Shown: positions 1 to 8,103 of the stretch, in pieces
Numbering within the stretch: the first letter of the stretch is position 1
How the letters are laid out: each line of letters starts with the position of its first letter
Source: Smittium culicis
Lineage: Eukaryota; Kickxellomycota; Harpellomycetes; Harpellales; Legeriomycetaceae
Reading direction: 5' to 3'
Length of the DNA stretch: 16,126 nucleotides
Assembly (NCBI GenBank): GCA_001970855.1
Contig: LSSN01000870.1
Span: forward strand, 1-16,126
Position numbers and translations under genes: made by a program
The notes under the pieces: model-generated
What the model saw: the letters and a program-made list of their open reading frames with translations, nothing else
Told to the model about the DNA's origin: nothing
Database searches by the model: none

Positions 1-653
1 TTTTAAAATCTGTAGTATAAAGTGGATTTTATTTCGTGTTGCAAAACTTTTCCAATTAAAATTTCCCTACTAATAGGCTTTATAATAATTTTATAATCAA
101 TTTATTTAATACAATTGGAAATAATACTAAATTCAATCAACGCTTTTATCTAATCTGACTTTGTAAATTTGGATCCAAAGAACAGGTGTTCCACTTATCA
201 ATGCTACCTCTTTTATAAATTAATTTCACCTTTATTCGATAATAATGAACGCAACTTTATACTTTTTGTTCATTTTAAAAGCAATCCAAGCTCAAATAGT
301 AACTACAAATTGATAAAGAAGCTGAGAATACATATAATTACCATTATCATCCAGATCTTAAAAGTATTATATTGTGGTAAATTTATTTGTTAAAACTTAT
401 AGTATTTTACTATATAATAGATATAATCTCTAAACCATTCAATAATTAAGGTTACAGAGTATGCACGTTATTAAGATATACTTTTTAATAATAGGATTAT
501 AAGGTTATAATTTTTCTGAAATACAAAGTTTATATGTAGTGTTACTTAATGCCTAACTTGTACATATTATATTCTATGAAATCGACTTATTTATTGGTAT
601 TAATAAAACGTTCTTAAAGTTCAATAATGATTATAGCATGAACAAAAAAAAAG

Positions 654-661
654 TATAAAAG
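654..661 (+). promoter_or_regulatory. TATA-box-like element upstream of the trypsin-like gene
   Basis: TATAAAAG occurs directly after a run of nine A residues and 132 nt before the ATG at 793. It matches the TATA consensus better than the surrounding A/T sequence. If used, the transcript would start around 685-695 and the AAAAG repeat would lie in a 5' leader of about 100 nt. In DNA this rich in A+T such matches arise by chance, so the assignment rests mainly on position. Confidence 0.4.
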
Positions 662-720
662 CAAATTAAAAATTCATATGAATTGAAAATAAAAGCATCT
701 GAATTTGAATTGGTTTCAAG

Positions 721-750
721 AAAAGAAAAGAAAAGAAAAGAAAAGAAAAG
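721..750 (+). repeat. (AAAAG)6 pentanucleotide microsatellite
   Basis: Six perfect AAAAG units run in tandem, preceded by AAG and followed by AGAAAAC. The purine-only tract ends 42 nt before the ATG of the trypsin-like gene, so it lies in the probable 5' leader or core promoter. Tracts of this kind can vary in length by replication slippage; any effect on expression is inference. Confidence 0.9.
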
Positions 751-792
751 AGAAAACTTGAAAAGCTGAATTCTTAAAGAGAACACGTTTAA

Positions 793-1824
793 ATGATTTC
801 ATTCTCTGCCTTTGGAGTTTCTCTACTTTTATGCACACATGCCATTTCTAGTCTGCAAGCGAACGACTATTTCTGGACTTTCAACGATAACACTGTGGAT
901 ATAGGTTCTAAAGACTATATTTCAGCACTTGTAAATATAAATATTCCGGGAAAAGATTATTGCCAGGGCGCATTGCTGTCAAAAAACATTGTTCTTACTT
1001 CAGCAGTCTGCTTTTTTGAAAAAAATAATAAACTCAGCAACACGACTGGAGTCTTCGTTTCAACTTTGGATCTATCAGGTAGAAGTTCTAACGTGACCAA
1101 TGCTTTTTTTCAACCTAAGATCAGGGTTGATGCTAATGAAAACCACGCAATTTTATTTCTTGAGCAGAACATTTATCTAGATGATACCGAATATGCTAAA
1201 CTAGAGCCTGTCGATTCTGATGAAAATCAAATATTGGCGATGAAAAATCATGAATACTTTACCGTGGCTCATAAAACAGGATTAGATCACAGAAGAGAGA
1301 AGTATTATAACCTTTTAAAAACTAAAAGCTTTAATGTAAAGAAATATCGCAGTGAAGTTATACCACGAATTGGATTTTCATATCAGGGAACGCAAGGTGC
1401 ACCAATATTTCATTATAATTATAAACAATTGGTATTATCTGGAATTTACTACAAAGTTTTCGAGTGGGGCGTAAATGAGTGTATAACAGTATATTATTCG
1501 TATATCAGTTTTGCCATAGATTGGATCTTAGAGACTACAAAACTCGATAGATCATATTTATTATACAATAAAGATACAAAACTAAATGCAGCTAATAATT
1601 CCGGATACGCCTCATACGATTCATTGAATATGATCGGTGCAAACCCAGTTTATAAACAAAAGGTGACAATAGCAAACTTTAATGAATTAAACAACCCATT
1701 TGAACAAAACTCAAAAATATATAACGTGAGAGACCAAATAGAGTTAAATCCTCACCGGTACACCCCACCAAAAATGTATATTGGTAATGTTTGTGTTGAT
1801 GATTTAATTAATTTAATTGATTAG
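793..1824 (+). CDS. Secreted trypsin-fold (S1 family) protease homologue, probably catalytically inactive
   Basis: The frame encodes 343 residues without an intron. The ATG at 793 has A at -3 and opens a hydrophobic signal peptide (about residues 1-22). Residues about 35-250 follow the chymotrypsin/trypsin fold. The CQGALLSKNIVLTSAVC block at 57-73 matches the segment around Cys42-Cys58, NHAILFLE at 117-124 matches the DIALLKL strand, GTQGAPIF at 199-206 matches the GDSGGPLF loop, and WGVNEC...AIDWI at 225-245 matches the C-terminal strand and helix. All three triad positions differ: His57 is Val72, Asp102 aligns with Asn117, and Ser195 is Gln201. Cys191 is also absent. The reading frame is intact, so this looks like a maintained pseudoprotease (binding, inhibitory or decoy role possible) and not a decayed gene. 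A tail of about 90 residues after 250 matches no domain I recognise. The product is predicted to be secreted; its target is unknown. Confidence 0.82.
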   Translation: MISFSAFGVSLLLCTHAISSLQANDYFWTFNDNTVDIGSKDYISALVNINIPGKDYCQGALLSKNIVLTSAVCFFEKNNKLSNTTGVFVSTLDLSGRSSNVTNAFFQPKIRVDANENHAILFLEQNIYLDDTEYAKLEPVDSDENQILAMKNHEYFTVAHKTGLDHRREKYYNLLKTKSFNVKKYRSEVIPRIGFSYQGTQGAPIFHYNYKQLVLSGIYYKVFEWGVNECITVYYSYISFAIDWILETTKLDRSYLLYNKDTKLNAANNSGYASYDSLNMIGANPVYKQKVTIANFNELNNPFEQNSKIYNVRDQIELNPHRYTPPKMYIGNVCVDDLINLID

Positions 1825-1847
1825 TCTCTAGTGTTGCTATAGTAACT

Positions 1848-1853
1848 AATAAA
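1848..1853 (+). terminator. AATAAA polyadenylation signal of the trypsin-like gene
   Basis: A perfect AATAAA lies 24 nt after the TAG stop at 1822-1824. The position is plausible for 3'-end formation, although the hexamer is common by chance in this composition. Confidence 0.45.
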
Positions 1854-1859
1854 ATTCCA

Positions 1860-3010
1860 TATTTTAAAAAAAGTTTTTCACGGTCAACATTAAAAAATTT
1901 TGAACATCAATTAAAGTGGCTAACCAGTAAAAAAATATAAACTAAATGAGTAAAGTGATTTATTGATCAATACTATTTTCCTGAATAGAAATAAAAACAT
2001 TCTTTTTTAAAACTTGCCAAAGTTTTAAAAATATAATAATTGGATACGAAAAGCACATCTCTGAGATTTCGCAATCTTAAAAAATATTTAATTTTGTTGG
2101 TAATATAGCAGTACCAAATATTATATAGTAAACTAAAAAATAAGTACAGTAAATTTGGCGAAAGGATTAATAAAGCTATTACCCCAATAAAAATATATTC
2201 ATCTTCAGGTCTACTGGCAGAGTACTTGTAGGGATTGGAGTACAATCTGCAAATAGTCGTACTATAATCAGGTATTTATCCGAGCAGTATTGATGACCGG
2301 AAGCTACAATAAGATACAAATTTATGCTCATTCCTGCAAAATTCGTTTTGTTGATGTTATTGAACATCAAGTATATTCTGGATTTAGATATATTATTAAT
2401 GAATTGGTAATGACAAATCTTAATCTCCTATTATGTGACACCAAACTTCTGAAATCTGTATTTCTACCAAGTGTTGAGCTATGGACAGGTATTGTCTAGG
2501 AAATTGTCTATCGAATCATTTCTTCCTTTTCGAGTCAGGTTCTTAATAATTAGCTATCTTCCGAATAGCTGACCTTTTCTGATTTTATCTAGGCCAAGTA
2601 TATTGTAAAAATGATCGAAAATTTGGTTTAGTACATTAATAAGATTTCACTGCTTAAATCTCTAAACCACTATCAGGTACTCGGTCCTTAGTAGTCGCAT
2701 GATTTCATAATTAAATTACTAAATTTAAATATACAATAACAATAATAATAATAATAATAATATAATGTTAAAAAATAATAATAATAGCAAAAACAAAAAT
2801 TAATTACCTTTTGTTTTATAAAATTTGATGACTTGATAATTTATGGAACTAATTTTTATCAAAGATAATCTAAACTCTCTGAGACAATATATATATTTAA
2901 CCTAAAATTATATACCCATAAAGGATCAAAATTTCCAAAATTGAGGTACGTGATAATAAGGTTATAATTATCCTGGAAACATTATGGCAGTATATTTTTG
3001 GTCTCCAAAA
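1860..3010. other. Intergenic DNA, no gene recognised
   Basis: Open frames on both strands between 1973 and 2499 are short, overlap one another, start at non-ATG or arbitrary codons and match no family convincingly. Faint resemblances to reverse transcriptase motifs are discussed among the rejected items. An AAT trinucleotide tract lies at 2741-2760. No tRNA-like cloverleaf or other RNA gene was seen. Confidence 0.5.
2741..2760 (+). repeat. (AAT)n trinucleotide microsatellite
   Basis: About seven AAT units run without interruption, with more imperfect AAT units after it at about 2770-2787. The tract is non-coding and has no evident role. Confidence 0.85.
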
Positions 3011-3015
3011 ACATA

Positions 3016-3177
3016 AGGGGCTCCATTTTCGTCATGCTACAAGCTTAATTTAAGGATTATGAGAGTTATAAGAGCTTACAAAGATCCTTATTCCATGGTA
3101 GTAGGGGTAAGTGTATTATACCATATAAATATTTTACTAACATTTTTAAAACTCATATATACTTTATTAACTTGTAG
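3016..3177 (+). other. Orphan exon-intron unit with canonical splice signals
   Basis: A GTAAGT donor at 3107-3112, a TACTAAC branch-point match at 3135-3141 and a TTGTAG acceptor ending at 3177 outline a 71-nt intron, close to the size range of the seven introns in the neighbouring gene. The preceding 3016-3106 is open in one frame (about 30 codons, with an ATG at 3059 giving MRVIRAYKDPYSMVVG) and less A+T-rich than its surroundings. Spliced in phase, the downstream reading ends after four codons (EVLL, then stop). The unit could therefore be a 5'-leader intron, a short peptide gene, a non-coding transcript or a decayed gene fragment. No homology is recognised. Confidence 0.3.
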
Positions 3178-3757
3178 GAAGTATTATTGTGATTATATAT
3201 ATATTAAAAAAAATTTTTTTTTTGCTACCTTTCATAAACAATCTAGTACTTATGATAGTTTTTTTTGTATATTTTTTTCTGAATATTCTTTTATTTTCCA
3301 ATTTCTGGCTCCGCAATTTTTGAGAAGATTCTTTTTTTTTTGGTATATATAAAATTTTTTTTCTTTGCCTATTACCAACCTACAAAACAAAAAAATTTGA
3401 CTGCACAACTATTAAGTAAATTGAAAAAACCAAAGTAATATAATTAGATCACTAAGGATTAACTTTCTACTTGAAATCTGGAAGAAAACTTATTCAAAAT
3501 TGAACTTTGTTAATTTATTATACCAAAAAAATAAAAAGTACGTATATTGATTGTTTCATACAACAAACCAAAGAAAAATATCAAAGCTCTAATAGTCTAT
3601 TCAAGTAGAATAATAATTTTGATACTATTGTAATAAAGTAATGCTAGGAATATAAAAAAATATAAAAAAATATAAATTTTAGCGCTAATAGTAATAAGAA
3701 TACATAAATAATGGTTATTATCCTAAAAAAAAAATAAAAAAAGGTGTGGGGATAAAC
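3178..3757. other. 3' intergenic region between the orphan intron and the mannosidase gene
   Basis: The stretch is dominated by poly-T and poly-A runs and short A/T repeats, including a tandem ATATAAAAAA unit at about 3651-3676. The long frame running through it on the + strand is largely Phe/Ile/Tyr read from T-rich DNA and is not credible as protein. The 3' untranslated part of the mannosidase transcript must lie in the right-hand portion. Confidence 0.5.
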
Positions 3758-6700
3758 CTATAATAGCTGAGCAAATGCTCTTTTTCCAGATAAGATATCT
3801 TTTTCGATTGCTTCATAGAATTCTTTATAAACTGAAATCACGGGCATAATGCTGGATTCAATTATTTTATTAGTTGGGTTTACTGGCTTAGACCTGGTGT
3901 TTTCAATGTATTCATTGGTTTTTTTCTGTTTCACTATATTATATGCATAGCAGAATGAGTATAACTCGTTAAATAAGTCTTTGATAGATTTAAATATTGG
4001 GTCATTGGGTCTTTTGGCTGGTGTCTGCATGTTTTTAAATTTTCTAGACTTTTTTATACTAATAATTTTTTTTAGCATCAGATTTTTTTTCTTTGGTTCG
4101 CTAGCATCTCCGATTTTGATTAATCCGCCATACTGCCAAAGATCATTTCTCATACTAACAGAATACCCTTTATACAATTCATCAATCTCCTTTTCACTTT
4201 CTAAAAATGAAATCGCGTCACTATCAATGCTAATAAGTAGCGCTTTTGCCCCGGCAAGTATAGCATTCTTGGTTTTTTCTACAAATGAACAGCCGCCACC
4301 CCGTTTAATCAAAACTATTTTATCTTTTATTATTGATTTTTCTCTTGGAGTAAATTCCTCACATCCAAATGGTGTGGATGCACTCCCAATTACTAGATTG
4401 GGTAGAACAACTTCTATGTGGTTGATGTACGCATTTTTTGAATTATGGAACTTGTGAAATGAAAAGCTAGATAATCTGCCAATATATTCTCTAAAGGTTT
4501 GGATCAATAGTGATTCTGGAAGAGTATCATTATAATAGGAATTTTGAATATCCGGAATATTACCACTGGTACTTTTATTTTTTTTACCTAACTGGTCCAA
4601 ATCTTTATCACCTATCTTCATCTTGGTCTTTGGGGCAGTATTCGTACTCGCAGCTTTCATTGGCTTTAAACCATTTGAAGCCATTTTGTTTTCAACTTTC
4701 ATTTCAGTAATAACTTTGATGCTTACTAAGTCAGATAAAAGAACTCTTCCACCATTAGATATACTTACTTTCAAATTATCTTTCAGAACAGGGTGAGGCT
4801 CTGAGGGATCACTATTGGGCACTAAAAAGCCACTTGACTTATTTAAATTGTTGAAACCTAAATTTTTATAAACCAAATTAGGAAGTAGATCGAGCTGGTT
4901 TATTACATTTTGCTTCATTAGCTCCATACCAATTTGATAGAGTTGATTAATAGCATTTTTTCCGGTAATTTCGCCGATTAGTGATTGGGAAAATGATACA
5001 GAAACGTAATCTATATTTTTCCACACATTCGCTTGGCCAGAAACGATACTCATAGTATTCACCAATTTCTCAGACTTTGTTAGATTTAGGCGGTTTTTAG
5101 AACTATCAACAAATAAATTTAAATCTTTTGTAAATGTGATTGGAATATCCGTTATTGATGGAGATGAACAGACAAGACTCCACTCTTTACCTAAAGATAA
5201 ATATCCTGTCTCTGATGACGGAATTATTCCTCCTTTAACAAATATAGGACTAAGAGGGTCTTCAATATGCCTATTATAGTAGTCATCAAAAATGAATTTT
5301 TTGCCCCAAACTAGAGATTTAATAAGGTCAAAATCTCTTCTTAAAGGCAGACTAGGAGAGTAATCCAAGCTACTGCTAGATAAAATAAACTTTTTGATAC
5401 TGTTTATTTCTTTATTTCTCCTATTACTATCAAAATGTTTCATTTCATTCAGCATTTTTAAATAGTTACCTCCAAAAAAGGTAAGCTGGTTAGGGTAAAA
5501 GCAAGTATCGTCAAGCTTCTGGATTTTTGCAATTGGGCGTTTGGTGTAGTTCTTAGTTATATTCAGTCGCTTTTTTACTACTTGTTTTGATATTCCAGAA
5601 GAAACCCCATGACTTTTCAGGTAAGACGGAGAATGCATTCTCAACTTTGCAAACAATCTATGGAAATTTTTATTTTTTTCTAATATTAGTGGTGGAGGGT
5701 GATCCAAGTGCAATATTTTTTTAATGCCAAAACTTGAATTTTTTGGATACTGATCAGGGGATTTGCTAATATCTGATAGTGGTGGGAAATAGTGTGCCTC
5801 AGTGGTGAAAACTGCATTCCTGTCGCCTTTATTTACAGGATTTTCTGAGAAAGGATAAAAGATGATTTTTAGATATTTTTAAAAATATAAATTGCAAATA
5901 ACATAAAGTCAATTAAACACTAAATTTTATAACTTTACCGGTATCAAATAATAAGTATAGGTATTTAAAAGTTTCGCTTAATGCAAAGCTCTCCATTCTA
6001 TCATCTATTTTTCTATCAAACAAGTCACGTAAACTTCCAAAGCCACACTTTGTTCTCATACTAGAGTTAATATCATTTAAGATCATTTCACCGACCTCGA
6101 GATAAAATGGATCTTTTGTAGCTGTAAATAGGAAATAAGTACTTTCAATAAACTCTGGCCTCAGTGGATAAAAGCTTATTGCAAGATTTTTACGGCTAAT
6201 GTCAAATCGTTCAGGCATAGACCTGTACCTCCTCCACATATGATAGTAAATCATATAGCTTCTTTGTGCGCCAGAAATATCACCTGCTTGAACCATCAAA
6301 CCAGGAAAATATGCAGAAAGAGCATCAATCCACCATATATTAAGTAAAGATCGGTGCATATCTACATTTCCAAAAAGATAGCCGGTAGCTGTATCCCTGG
6401 AATTATAAAGGATAGCTTGGTAAGCATTATTAAATATGTCTAGAAGCTCTTGGTTTTCTAGATAAATGCCACCCTTGAACAAATATTCATAAAAGGAATC
6501 TATTCCAGCGGAAACACCTGCAAATTCAGATACCCACTAAATAAAATAAAATCAATAAAAATAAAAATAAAAGCTATGAAGCTAAGAAGCTAAGAAGCTT
6601 TAAATAAGAAATACAATAATTTATATTAATAATACATAAGATCTTTACTTTTGATGTATTGATATTGAATGAATTCCCTAACAAGTCTGACTTAGATCTG

Positions 6701-7929
6701 TTGAACCATAATTGCTTTATGGCGGCCATTGCTACGTCCTAGAAATCAAAATAAAATAAATCATTATATTTATAATTTAATAGACATCAATTTATAAGTC
6801 TAAACGTTTATAATGTTACGTTAAAAATAGTTTCGTTGGTTAGTCTACTAAGAGTTGCGAATTCTAATATTAGTGAACCAGCGCCAGCGGTACATGTTTC
6901 GCTTATTTCTTTAGAAAAATAGCCGTGCCTCAAATTGACTCTTGGAAATGGTACATTGTTTATTGAAGCTTCAAAAGCAGGCAGCAGTCTCCAACCAAGT
7001 TCCCTGGCTAAAGCTAAAAGCTCGCCTTTATATACCCATTCTTTCCCATTTTCATCAACAATATCAGCTGAAGGCTTAGATAAATTCATTCCTAGATTAT
7101 CTTTATAATCAGTAGCAATTATATGCGCGCTTAACAAACCTCCAAGAACTCGGATATTTGTTTCAAAGACTTGAACATAGCTGTCTAGATCAAAATTTGG
7201 AACATACTTTATTATGTCTTGTATAGCTTTAGCGAATCCCTTTTTATCGTTCATTATTGCTAAAGTATCAACAGAATCTATTAAAGTTAAACAGAAATCG
7301 CCTAATACATCATTTTCGCCATGATACTCACTATAGGGTTTTTTTAAATTTTTTTTAAAAAAAAAGAATATATTAGAATTTCTTGTTAAATTATTAAAGT
7401 TATTCAGGAATTTAAAATAGTTTGATTTTACTTTGGCGTTCTATTTCTCCCTCGGTGAGAACAAGTAAGAGGCCGTAGCTAAAATGAAAATAATAGAAAG
7501 AGAAGATATAGCAAAAAAAGGATATAGAATAAGAATATTGAGTTAAATTAGAAATATTAATACTTCGTCAAAGGGAAATCCATGCTTCATGTAACCATTG
7601 AAACCGTGATAAAATGCCTCCTACATTTTTCAAAAATCCAATTTAAAGTAAAGAATTTTTTTTGATCAAAACTATTTTAAAGATATTAAATTAAATTAAC
7701 CTTTGCTGCATCCCTAGATTTTAGAGGAATAAAAATTAATCGTAGAAAATTTTACAATAATAAATTTTATTATATTAATTATTTATAAAAAGGAAGGTTT
7801 TTAAATTCATTTTATTATTGCTTTTATTAAATTAATATACCTTAGCTCTATTCGTCTCGATTCTGTGATGATGCAATAAGCAATGTTTGACAGTATTAGC
7901 AATAAAAATAAGCGTATTACCAATTTCAT
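3758..7929 (-). CDS. MNL1: EDEM/Mnl1-like ER degradation-enhancing alpha-1,2-mannosidase (GH47) with PA domain, eight exons
   Basis: Exons in transcript order are 7929-7841, 7713-7701, 7620-7564, 7478-7432, 7330-6820, 6738-6649, 6536-5939 and 5844-3758. They total 3492 nt, or 1163 residues plus stop, and every intron is GT...AG with phases that agree. Residues 1-19 form a signal peptide (MKLVIRLFLLLILSNIAYC). GH47 covers about 33-490: FPFDELRPLTC at 49-59, TLIDSVDTL at 84-92, Glu125 in FETNIRVLGGLLSAH, Asp282 in AGIDSFYEYL, RPEFIES at 395-401, KCGFGSL around Cys433, and the calcium-ligand Thr483 in FTTEAH. Cys59 and Cys433 match the conserved EDEM cysteine pair that in yeast Htm1 is linked to partnership with Pdi1. 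A PA domain follows at about 942-1012 (KIVLIKRGGGCSFVEK), then a lysine-rich tail. In the family, the enzyme trims mannose from misfolded glycoproteins in the ER lumen, marking them for ERAD. The linker of about 430 residues makes it longer than yeast Htm1 or human EDEM3 (about 800-930 residues), and there is no C-terminal HDEL/KDEL. Confidence 0.93.
6571..6600 (+). repeat. AAGCTAAG octamer tandem repeat inside intron 6
   Basis: Nearly four copies of an 8-nt unit (AAGCTATG, AAGCTAAG, AAGCTAAG, AAGCTT) lie inside the intron spanning 6537-6648. On the transcript strand this gives repeated CTTAGCTT, which supplies several extra AG dinucleotides upstream of the acceptor at 6537-6538. Confidence 0.8.
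7701..7713 (-). other. 13-nt microexon (exon 2 of the mannosidase gene)
   Basis: On the minus strand the sequence reads CTAG, then GGATGCAGCAAAG, then GTTAAT. Exon 1 ends in phase 2 (CTA AG) and exon 3 begins in phase 0 (GAG GCA TTT). Joining them directly breaks the frame, whereas the 13 nt restore it and supply R-DAAK. The result, IELRDAAKEAFYHGFNGYM, matches the start of the GH47 domain in the EDEM family, where a basic/acidic helix precedes the F-x-H-x-x-x-x-Y-M motif. Frame repair plus sense of the encoded residues makes the exon convincing without transcript data. Confidence 0.85.
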
Positions 7930-7994
7930 ATTTAAATTTGATTTATGCAGGTGTTAGAATGTGTATGCGGGCTATAATCAGTGGTTGCAGCTGA

Positions 7995-8005
7995 TATATA
8001 TAAAG
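7995..8005. promoter_or_regulatory. TATA-like element upstream of the mannosidase gene, readable in both directions
   Basis: TATATATAAAG on the + strand contains TATATATA that is identical on the minus strand, 66 nt upstream of the mannosidase ATG at 7929. That distance is short but workable for a compact fungal promoter. The flanking 7970-8040 segment has a higher G+C content than the DNA further right, as expected of a promoter. Confidence 0.4.
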
Positions 8006-8029
8006 AAGCGAGTGGAAATTAATAATTCG

Positions 8030-8103
8030 AGTCAAGTGTACTTTGAAAAGTCATTCGGATTTAATCTCTAAAAGCGTTTATTCTATTTTAAACTTCGGTA
8101 AGT
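8030..8103 (+). other. Possible untranslated first exon with GTAAGT donor, divergent from the mannosidase gene
   Basis: About 95 nt after the TATATATAAAG element the + strand carries CTTCG followed by GTAAGT at 8098-8103, a consensus splice donor stronger than any in the neighbouring gene. No coding frame leads into or out of it, so it would be an untranslated exon or the start of a non-coding RNA. A chance match is quite possible, because a six-base motif is expected several times in 16 kb of this composition. Confidence 0.2.

Larger units (their letters stand above)
1..792. other. A+T-rich upstream intergenic region, no gene seen
   Basis: I see no coding region here. A 74-codon open frame around 169-393 lacks an ATG start at its beginning, matches no family I know and has the composition expected of random A+T-rich DNA. 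The right end serves as the upstream region of the trypsin-like gene, with a TATA-like element and an (AAAAG)n repeat listed separately. Confidence 0.6.
5845..7840 (-). other. Seven short introns of the mannosidase gene
   Basis: Introns in transcript order are 7840-7714 (127 nt), 7700-7621 (80), 7563-7479 (85), 7431-7331 (101), 6819-6739 (81), 6648-6537 (112) and 5938-5845 (94). Donors read GTATAT, GTTAAT, GTATTA, GTAAAA, GTAACA, GTAAAG and GTAAAG. Acceptors are CTAG, GTAG, TTAG, ATAG, CTAG, TTAG and TCAG. Each junction was placed where phase and alignment to conserved GH47 motifs both hold: LR-DAAK-EAFYHG, FPFDE-LRPLTC, RTP-N-EYHGEN, IFN-DVAM, TSK-WVSEF and FDT-E-NPVNKG. Donors are weak apart from the leading GTA, and branch-point matches are loose (CTAAT or TTAAC). 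Confidence 0.88.

Noticed and set aside
2179..2370. Minus-strand frame with VRLFADC, resembling the FADD motif of LINE-type reverse transcriptases
   Set aside because: The second Asp is missing, no other reverse transcriptase block flanks it on the same strand, and the frame is short. A motif this small is expected by chance.
2430..2500. Plus-strand LLKSVFLPS followed by VELW, similar to the L-x-P-x-x-x-Y-G-x-E-x-W block near the C-terminus of LINE polymerases
   Set aside because: The YG is absent and no upstream polymerase motif is in order. The possible RT-like motif nearby is on the opposite strand, so the two do not support each other.
3059..3352. 97-codon + strand open frame
   Set aside because: Its later part is read from T-rich homopolymers (Phe/Ile/Tyr). 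The first part is interrupted by a better-supported intron, so the continuous frame is not taken as a gene.
3981..4710. Two + strand frames of 158 and 66 codons
   Set aside because: They are antisense to the PA domain and linker of the mannosidase exon 8, and their residues mirror the real coding strand.
7841..7929. Joining exon 1 of the mannosidase directly to the exon at 7620
   Set aside because: Exon 1 ends in phase 2 and the 7620 exon begins in phase 0, so direct joining breaks the frame. The 13-nt exon at 7701-7713 resolves this.
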